Assembly (NCBI GenBank): GCA_045107135.1
Contig: JASFZI010000034.1
Location: 1-22,745, forward strand
DNA: 22,745 nucleotides
Direction: 5' to 3'
Source of the DNA: UBA6164 sp045107135
GTDB taxonomy: Bacteria; Patescibacteriota; Gracilibacteria; BD1-5; UBA6164
The position numbers and the translations under genes are program-made. Positions 16,134 to 22,745 of this stretch are shown here, one piece after another (the first letter of the stretch is position 1; each line of letters begins with the position of its first letter). The notes beneath the pieces are model-generated. The model did no database searches, was not told the DNA's origin, and saw nothing but the letters and a program-made list of their open reading frames with translations.

Positions 16134-16880
16134 TTATTGTGATTTAATTCTTCAATTAAGAGGTCTAATTTGAAAAGCATTGAAGGTATTTTTTCATTTT
16201 TTTTCTCACATAATTTTCATTTTTTCTCAGACCTCTATGCTGACTCTTCCTCTTATCTCAGTTTCTTTAGATAATAAGACCGTCCATTTTTTATTATTAT
16301 AATCAATGAACTCAAAATTATTATCAGTCACTTTTATTATTTCTCATAGAATTAACCCTGATTCCTCATTTTGCCAGACTTTTATAGCTCTTGTTTCTTT
16401 ATTTTCGACTAATATTCATCTATATTTTGGTACGAATTTTTCCAAATTTCATTCAATAAAGTGATTTATTCATGTTAAATATATGAATATTCATAATATA
16501 AGTGATAAAATTATATTAATTAATAGAATTTTTAAAAAACTATATTTATATCATTTTTCAGTGTGTTTGAAATTATAGTATGATAAAAAACTAGCAAGTC
16601 ATAAAAACACCAACCAAAATAAAGGCAAAAAAGTCATGGTAATTTTGAATATTCATAATTTATGAACTAAGAACCAATCAGCATTAATAAGATATTCAAA
16701 TGTGATACTTAATGATAAGGCTCATACAAAAATAGATAAAAATAGAAAAATCCAAACAATCACATGTTTTATAATGAATACATGTTTAGGAATCTGTTTG
16801 ATATCCTCTTTTTTTATTTTATTTAGTATTTCTTTACCGAAATCTTTTTTTATCATAGGGGTATTTTTTTTAGTACTCAT
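16134..16880 (-). CDS. Three-segment membrane protein, probable anti-sigma factor
   Basis: 248 aa with TGA as Gly. The N-terminal 35 residues are charged and helical (KDFGKEILNKIKKEDIKQI), of the size of a minimal sigma-binding region. Membrane segments follow at about 40-61, 78-100 and 115-137. The C-terminal 110 residues are a beta-rich domain outside the membrane (KETRAIKVWQNEESGLILG, RGRVSIEVGEKMKIMG). It starts 4 nt after the ECF sigma stop, the classic place for the cognate anti-sigma factor. No named anti-sigma motif such as HxxxCxxC is present, so the role is inferred from position and topology. Confidence 0.75.
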
Positions 16881-16884
16881 TTTT

Positions 16885-17478
16885 TTATATATAAGTATTT
16901 AAATTATTATCCTCAGCTATTTGTTTAAATTGTTTCTTTCATCTATTTATTAGGGTTGCGACTGTTCATGTTGGAATTTTTAATATATCACTTATTTCAT
17001 CATAATTTTTTCATTCTAGAAATTTTAATACTAATATATCTTTATATTTCATATCTAATAGGTTTAAAATTTCTACTATTTTCTTTATTAATTCTTTATT
17101 TTTAAAATCTCTTTCAATATTAATTCAAGAATCAATTATTTCTATTAAATTTCAATATTCACTATCATCATTTTCTAAACTAATATTTATTTTATCCTTA
17201 TTTTTTCTGTGAAAATCTATGGTTATATTATGTGTAATTCTGTATATCCAACTAGAAAATTGATAATCTGTATTATAATCATTTATATTTTTATAAACTT
17301 TTATAAATACTTCTTGTAGTAGATTTTCAGCATCTTCTAAATGAATATTTGTTATTCTAAAAATATATTTTAATAACTTATCTTCATATTTTTCGACAAT
17401 ACAATAAAATGCATCTATATCTCAAGAGGATATAACTGTTACTATTTCTTTATCAGTATGTTTATTACAATTTATCAT
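16885..17478 (-). CDS. ECF-type RNA polymerase sigma factor
   Basis: 197 aa. Region 2 is clear: AFYCIVEKYEDKLLKYIFRI, the core-binding DAENLLQEVFIKVYKNI, and the -10-binding QFSSWIYRITHNITIDFHRK. Region 4 has MKYKDILVLKFLEGKNYDEISDIL followed by the helix-turn-helix IPTGTVATLINRGKKQFKQI, with its glycines as TGA. It should direct RNA polymerase to stress-type promoters. It lies 8 nt after the permease gene and 4 nt before the probable anti-sigma, inside the exporter operon, so the operon probably controls its own expression in response to an envelope signal. Confidence 0.95.
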
Positions 17479-17486
17479 AAAAAATA

Positions 17487-18674
17487 TTAACTTCTTAAAG
17501 CATCAACAGGATCTAATTTACTTGCTTTATATGCAGGGTAGTATCAAAAGAATATTCATACTACAACAGAGAATGAAAATGCTCAAATCATTCACATTGT
17601 ACTTCTTATAGTAGTCATATCTGTATAAGCATTAACTACTGGGATAAGTATTTCTCATAGTAATACTCAAACTACTCATCACATAATAGAAAGCATGATA
17701 CTTTCAATTAGAAATTGGTTTAATATATCTGATCTTTTTGCTCAAATTGATTTTAATATTCAAATTTCTCTTGTTCTTTCTGCTACTCAGGCAAACATAA
17801 CATTCATTATTCATATTCATGATACTATCAAAACAATAGTGGCAACCATGGTCAAAAGTAAATTCATTGTATTAGCTGAATCTTGTGCTGAGGTTACTTT
17901 TGTTCACTGATCTTTTAATCTAAAATCATCAGGCATTGTGTCTTTTAACTTGTGGGAATCTCTTAATATTACAGTTAGCTCTGACATAGCCAGGTCAATA
18001 CTATCTATATCTATTGCTAAAGCTGTCATTCTAGTTTGTCATGATGTTCATAATATAGATAATGCTGTAGTATGAGGCATATATATATTATCATCAAAAC
18101 TTATAGGTCAAACTGATCATCAAGTTTCTTCTAGTACTCATATAATTTTCACTTTTTTTCTAGCAATAGTTATAACTTCTCAAATAATATCAGTATTTCA
18201 TTCAAATAAATCATCTACTAAGGATGAACCTATAACAGCTATTTTTTCTCTAGAAGATATATGTTCATCTGTTAGATATTCTCAAGAAGCTAAATTTAAA
18301 TTTGAAACAATAAAAATATCAGGAGTAACTCAAAGGATTCAAGCTGAGATTGAATTATAAGAACTTGAAGATTCAAGTTTTCAGTTTATATAAGCTGTCA
18401 CACTTTCTATATTGTTAGATTCTTGTTTAATTATATCTACGTCATCAAAAGAAAGTTTAGATTGACTTCATTCTGTATTAACAGGATTAATTGCTATAGC
18501 AGTAACTGAAAGAGTTTTAAACTGATCTTCTATATCTTTTTGAGCTCAAAGTCATATAGCAATAACAAGTGAAATAGTTGATACTCATATGATTATACCA
18601 AGAATCGACAAAAAAGTACGCAATTTGTTTGCATATAGAGATTCAAGGGCCATTTTTATTATGTCTTTTAACAT
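17487..18674 (-). CDS. ABC transporter permease, MacB/FtsX type
   Basis: 395 aa. The N-terminal membrane segment begins ALESLYANKLRTFLSILGIIIG, typical of MacB/LolC. A periplasm-side MacB_PCD domain spans about residues 45-255. Three membrane segments follow at about 275-297, 325-348 and 360-380, with the FtsX signature GVAERTREIGILKSIGAKR between them. The end PAYKASKLDPVDALRS is diagnostic. Glycines are very largely TGA. Such permeases move lipophilic molecules, peptides or lipoproteins using mechanotransmission. It starts 4 nt after the ATPase stop. A second in-frame ATG (MALESL) lies seven codons in. Confidence 0.95.
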
Positions 18675-18678
18675 ATTT

Positions 18679-19389
18679 TTAATCTGTTATTTTATAATTA
18701 CAATCGGTAACTTTTCAATCTTTTAAAAAAATTATTCTATCTGAAACTTTTGCTACTTCTGGATCATGAGTAACCATAACTATAGTCTTTCATTCAGTTT
18801 TTAAAGTTTTTATTAATTCCATAACTTCATGTGAAGTAACTGAATCTAATGCTCAAGTAGGTTCGTCAGCTAATAAAATTTCTGTATCATTTATTAAGCT
18901 TCTAGCTATAGATACTCTTTGTTGCTGACCTCAGGATAATTCTCATGGTTTATTTATAAATTTATCTGCTAGTCATACTTTTGTTAAAAGTTCTTTTGCT
19001 TTTGAAATTCTTTCATTTTCAGGAGTTCAATTATATAATGCTGGTAGTTCTACATTTTGAAGTGCAGATAATCTAGGTAATAAGTTGAACTGTTGAAAAA
19101 TAAATCACATTTTTTTATTCCTAATAAATGCTAATATATCTTCATCTTTAACCTCTCAAATATTATCTCATTCAAGATAATAATGTCATGAGTTCAACGG
19201 ATGTAAACACGCAATGATATTAAGTAGAGTTGATTTTCATCCTCAACTTTCTCACATTAAAGCCACAAATTCTCATTTTCTAATTTTTAAATTTATTCAT
19301 TTTAAAACTTCTATTTCTTCTCAATTATCAAGAAAATATGATTTATGAACATCTTTTAATTCAATAATTGTTTCTAATTCTTTTTTCAT
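18679..19389 (-). CDS. ABC transporter ATPase, LolD/MacB type
   Basis: 236 aa, the energy subunit of the exporter. Motifs are complete: Walker A GESGGGKST (three glycines as TGA), Q-loop IFQQFNLLPRLSA, signature LSGGQQQRVSIARSL, Walker B ILLADEPTGALD and the H-loop VMVTHD. The start MKKELETIIELKDVHKSY is chosen because it falls 8 nt after the adaptor stop, as elsewhere in the operon. An in-frame ATG at 19419 would add ten residues and overlap the adaptor gene. The in-frame TGA at invariant positions is strong evidence for code 25. Confidence 0.97.
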
Positions 19390-19397
19390 AAAAATTT

Positions 19398-21299
19398 TTA
19401 ATAAATTATTTTCTCTCATTTTTCCAACCCACTCATTATCTCTACCATTTTACCATCTGTAAATCAAGTCATTACTGGTTTCCATGTACTATCCTCTAGT
19501 TGTACTGATGGTTTTCAATCAACTGGTTTAACAGCTCATACAGGAATAATTTTTACATTTTTAACTTCATTTGTTATATATTCAACATATGTAGTCATTC
19601 ATTCTCTAACTCATGAACTTTTAGGATCAAACTGTATTTCTACTTTATATGTTACTATTCAGTTATTATCAGTAGTAGATTTATCACTTATGTAGTATAC
19701 ATTTCATTCAAGATTAATTCAATCTATTGCATCAAAAGATAAATAAACTTTAGCATCTTCTATTATTCTTGTAATATCAAGCTCCTCTACATAACTTTCA
19801 ACATAAAACTTGGTATTATTTGTTATAGTAACAAATGAAACATCTTTATCTCATCCAACAAATGAACCAATATTTCAATCAATTTTAACTATTTTACCAT
19901 CGATAGGACTTCTTAGAACTGCATCTTCAAGTTTTTTTCTAGCTTCTTCTAGTGATTTTTTAGCATTTTCTATATTTGTATAAAAAGGAGCTAATTCACT
20001 ATATGAAGGACCTTCAGTTTTAGTTAAAAGAGAAGTTTCAGATATAACTATTTGTTGTTCAGCTAATCAAAAATTATTAATTGATTTTTGATTAGCATTT
20101 TCTAGGTTTATTTTAGTTTCTTCAAGCTTTTGAACAGCTAATTGATATTTTGATTCTTGAGAAGAAATTACATTTTCTTGAGTAGCAGTTTTTGTTTTTA
20201 GAGTAGTTAATTGCTCTTCAGTATTCTGCCCGGCTTCAATTAAATTATGAATTTCTTTTTTTGTATCTAATATACTATTTTCATATTCATTTATATAAGC
20301 ATTGATTTGGGCTTCACTTAATGAATTAGCTGATGCTATAGAATTCTTTACAGTTTCTAGAGTATTTGCTAAAACTGTGTTTAAACGTTTAGTGTTTTTT
20401 TCTGCTTTATCTAAAAAATAATATGCTTTTGATAAATTATCTTCTCATGATCTATATATTTTCCATTCATCTAAGAATAAAATAAAATTATTATTTGTTT
20501 CTGTAAAATTGGCTATTGCTAAATTTTTTATAATTTTATCTTCAGCTCATAGGTAATCTTCGAAAGCATCATTTTTATCTTCATTTTCATTTGTAACTCA
20601 AAGTAATAAATCTACTTTCAAAATTATTTCTTTACTAAATGAGATATTAGTTCAAATAACACTTAATATATCTTCAAGCTTATTATTATATTTTTCTTCT
20701 TCTTGTATTTGAATAAGATTTAAGTTTGATTTAGCTATATTTAAATCATTTTGAGCTGATGCTAAACTAATCTCAGCAGTTTTTATAGCGCTTTCAGCAT
20801 TAGTTATATCAATTTCTCAAGCAAGTTTTATATTATTTAAATTAGCTTTTACTGAATTTAATTGATCACGACTAAGTTGTATATCAGAGCTAGAAAACTG
20901 GTTTCTTTTGGCATTTAAATCAGCTTCAGCTTTTCTTAAAGCTATTTCTGCCTTATCAACAGTTAGCTCTAGATAGGTAGAATCTAGGGTAGCTATAATA
21001 TCATTTGCTTTTACTATTGCTCATTCTTCTTTTTCAAGAGTTTTAACAGTTCATGAAATAGGGAAGTTTAGATTATAATCTTCTTTATATAAAACTTTAC
21101 CATCTCACGAGATACTAGTTTTTAAATCTCATGTAGTTACAAAAGCAGTTTTTATTATAATTTCTGAAACTACTTTTTTATCAGCAAAAAAGTTTGCATA
21201 CGAAAAATATCAAATAACTCATGAAATTATTATTCAAGCAATTACTTTAGGGTAAGTTTTTGTTTTTTTATGTTTTTCTATATCGCTTAAAATTCACAT
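19398..21299 (-). CDS. Membrane fusion (adaptor) protein, HlyD/MacA type
   Basis: 633 aa, longer than the usual 370-400. One membrane segment lies at about residues 18-38. A first half-lipoyl segment is at LNFPISGTVKTLEKEEGAIVKANDIIATLD. A very long helical coiled-coil part (about 110-460), with an extra insertion (around FSKEIILKVDLLLGVTNEN), accounts for the length. The second half-lipoyl segment is AVLRSPIDGKIVKIDGNIGSFVG, followed by a beta-barrel and the end MTGFTDGKMVEIMSGLEKGEKIIY, as in MacA. It is the first gene of the five-gene operon and would link the permease to the outside of the cell. The long hairpin suits a cell with a thick or unusual envelope. Confidence 0.94.
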
Positions 21300-21323
21300 A
21301 CTTAGTTTTTTAGGTTTTAAAAT

Positions 21324-21419
21324 AATCCATCCTTGAATTCCTTCCTTTTAAAAGGAAGGAGGCTACATGTTTTTTGCAGCCTTCCTCCTTTCGTAAAGGA
21401 GGAAATTCAATGGTGGATT
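21324..21419. repeat. 96-bp palindromic element, MITE- or REP-like
   Basis: The ends AATCCATCC and GGTGGATT are imperfect inverted repeats, continued inward by TTGAATTCCTTCCTTTT and AAAGGAGGAAATTCAA. Inside are hairpins CCTTCCTTTT/AAAAGGAAGG, GGCTAC/GCAGCC around a T-rich loop, and CCTCCTTT/AAAGGAGG. The whole can fold as one long cruciform or as three smaller hairpins. It lies between the lipoprotein gene and the exporter operon, and could be a non-autonomous mobile element or an RNA processing signal. G+C is well above its surroundings. Confidence 0.65.
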
Positions 21420-21428
21420 CTATTTTTT

Positions 21429-22001
21429 TTATCTTCTCATACTTCTTTTAGCATATTTTGCAACTTTTCTGTCAGTGATTTCTTCATTATACCAGATACT
21501 TATAATGTCTCCAGTTTGTAAATCTGCTAATGTAGCTTCTAAGTCTAGTTTATCTTCTCAAATTAATTCTTTTTTAATCATAGGAATTCAAACAGGGATC
21601 ATTACTTTTACATCTCAAATAAAAGCTGATAAAGCTTGTGCTTTCAAAGCTTGTTTATCTGCGTCAGATAGAGAAGTCATATATTCCTTTTTTTCTGCTT
21701 GCTCCATTCATATAGTAGGATCTTTACTTAAGTCTATTTCAGAAATAGTAAACATATTTCCTTCAATTTGTTTAATTTTTCAATATAGTTCATTTTTATA
21801 TTTTGGTTGAAGAGAAATGATTTCTTCATTTCTGTCCATAGTATTATTTTTATTTGCATTTATTGAAGTATCTGTTCATATTTTAGCTTCATCTGTAGTA
21901 GTATCTGTATTAGTAGAGTCAGTTCAACAAGATACTAATAATAGCATTAAAAAACTAGATAATATAACTTTCATTCATAGTGTGCTTTTTCCAATGTTCA
22001 T
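21429..22001 (-). CDS. Lipoprotein of unknown function
   Basis: 190 aa from this ATG. The signal sequence VILSSFLMLLLVSC ends in a lipobox (L-V-S-C), so the mature protein is a lipid-anchored lipoprotein with Cys at about residue 25. A Thr/Asp/Asn-rich linker follows, then a folded domain with YGKIKQIEGNMFTISEIDL and LQTGDIISIWYNEEITDRKV, a beta-barrel-like pattern seen in small OB-like lipoproteins. ATG at 21974 (MKVILSSFLM) gives a more standard signal peptide and may be the real start. It precedes the exporter operon on the same strand, with the palindromic element between, so it might be co-transcribed and work with the exporter. Confidence 0.85.
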
Positions 22002-22120
22002 AACCAATATTTTATTAATAAAATAGAATAAATATATTATAACTAAATACATTTATTTAGAAAGATTTTATATCTTTAATTACTTATACGTAATTTTGAT
22101 TTTTTTCTTTCAAATTAAAC

Positions 22121-22161
22121 AAAAAAAAGAGAGAAATCTATTTATAATAAATAGATTTCTC
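22121..22161 (-). terminator. Terminator of the small secreted-protein gene
   Basis: Minus strand: GAGAAATCTATTTA/TAAATAGATTTCTC stem followed by CTCTTTTTTTT. The rest of the gap 22002-22120 is AT-rich and probably holds the lipoprotein promoter, though no clear hexamers are claimed. Confidence 0.85.
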
Positions 22162-22200
22162 CTTTCAAAAGTTCGAATTAATAAATAATTAAATTAATAA

Positions 22201-22608
22201 TTATCTGTTCATTCCTCTTCATCCACCATTTCCACATCTTGTTCCTTTATTCATTCCTTTACCATTTCCTTTATTTGAACCATCTTGTAAACCTAGACCT
22301 AATTCAGCTCTTAATGCTTTAGCTCCTTCTAGATCACCAGTTGCAGCTAAATTGTGAGCTTCAACAAATACGTCAAAGTTATCAGCAGTAACAACATCTT
22401 TTACTCTACCTTTACCTTCCATAAGAGTAGCCCATGCATCGTAATTGCTTGTTGTAAATGCTTCAGTCATTGCTTCATGTCTTTCTGTAGTAGAATCTGG
22501 TCCTTGTACAGAAGGATCTCATTTATAAGCTGATACTCAACTTAATGTTAAAGTTGCAAGTAATCAAGTTACTAATATTGCAGCAACAGTTTTTTTACTA
22601 GTATTCAT
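22201..22608 (-). CDS. Small secreted protein with Gly-rich tail
   Basis: 135 aa. Residues 1-27 are a signal peptide (KKTVAAILVTGLLATLTLSGVSA, cleavage after VSA). The middle is a helical domain: ERHEAMTEAFTTSNYDAWATL, then VTADNFDVFVEAHNLAATGDLEGAKALRAELGLG. The tail is Gly/Asn/Lys/Arg-rich with one Cys (NKGNGKGMNKGTRCGNGGG). The helical part recalls small exported DUF-type proteins common in CPR genomes, with no known role. Four glycines are TGA while about sixteen are GGT or GGA, which suggests high expression. It has its own terminator. Confidence 0.88.
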
Positions 22609-22727
22609 AATATTGTAATTATTAATATATAATATAAATTTTAGAGGTTATATAAATGTTTCTAGAATATTTATTTTTGGCCTCACATGTTAATACGTAT
22701 AATTATTATTTTTCTTTCAAAAAAACA

Positions 22728-22745
22728 CTTAAAAATATTTTTAAG
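22728..22745. other. 18-bp perfect palindrome at the window edge
   Basis: CTTAAAAATATTTTTAAG. It lies about 120 bp upstream of the secreted-protein start. It may be a terminator stem of an upstream gene or an operator; being pure A/T apart from the ends it could be chance. The region 22609-22727 should hold the promoter, but I see no convincing hexamer pair. Confidence 0.4.

Noticed and set aside
17695..17910. Plus-strand reading frame within the permease gene
   Set aside because: It is antisense to the FtsX signature region and has no independent support. The same holds for the frames at 21333-22026 opposite the palindromic element and the lipoprotein.

Overview
The window comes from a very AT-rich bacterium that reads UGA as glycine (genetic code 25), the hallmark of the candidate phyla Absconditabacteria (SR1) and Gracilibacteria. 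In-frame TGA falls where glycine is invariant: the EF-Ts motif TG-I-G-MMECKKAL, the Walker A loop GESGGGKST and the LSGGQQQR signature of the ABC ATPase, the GHSLG nucleophile elbow of a hydrolase, and the Walker A of a helicase. TGG is kept for Trp, and the only tRNA here is tRNA-Trp with anticodon CCA. All genes below are read with TGA = Gly; with the standard code most would look broken. I cannot decide between the two phyla. Start codons lack obvious Shine-Dalgarno sequences and usually sit in AT-rich contexts such as TTAATG or ATTATG.

Layout. 1-1560 is housekeeping: the tail of a Lys-rich protein (possibly ribosomal protein S2), a small membrane protein, tsf (EF-Ts) and tRNA-Trp. About 1542-12946 is an integrative element (element A) in the 3' end of tRNA-Trp, bounded by a 19-bp direct repeat. 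Its minus-strand module holds a large serine integrase, an XRE repressor, a 50-aa protein, an SF3 helicase, a CHC2 zinc-finger primase-like protein and a protein with an OmpR-like winged helix. Origin-like repeats lie on both sides of the helicase/primase pair. Its plus-strand cargo is a secreted Cys-rich protein and large membrane proteins of unknown function, preceded by a possible structured RNA. About 12928-14739 looks like the remains of a second, related element (element B), carrying a RhuM-family protein and a small alpha/beta hydrolase and ending in a third copy of the att core. From 14740 on the DNA looks chromosomal: two small membrane proteins, then a tight minus-strand operon (MacA/HlyD-like adaptor, LolD/MacB-type ATPase, MacB/FtsX-type permease, ECF sigma factor, membrane protein likely to be its anti-sigma), preceded by a lipoprotein gene and a small secreted protein gene.

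The most notable observation is at the attachment sites. The integrase ORF runs through the att core into tRNA-Trp, so in the integrated state it ends with SH and a stop codon that lies in the tRNA gene. At the far end of element A, the sequence just outside the core continues the same frame for 38 codons. Circularisation would therefore replace the tail and lengthen the integrase from 553 to 590 residues. The third att site carries a different 26-codon tail in the same frame, and the second site keeps a 15-residue stretch almost identical to the integrase end. This points to a family of elements whose integrase C-terminus is exchanged at each integration or excision, and whose att segment serves at once as tRNA 3' end, tRNA terminator and integrase codons.
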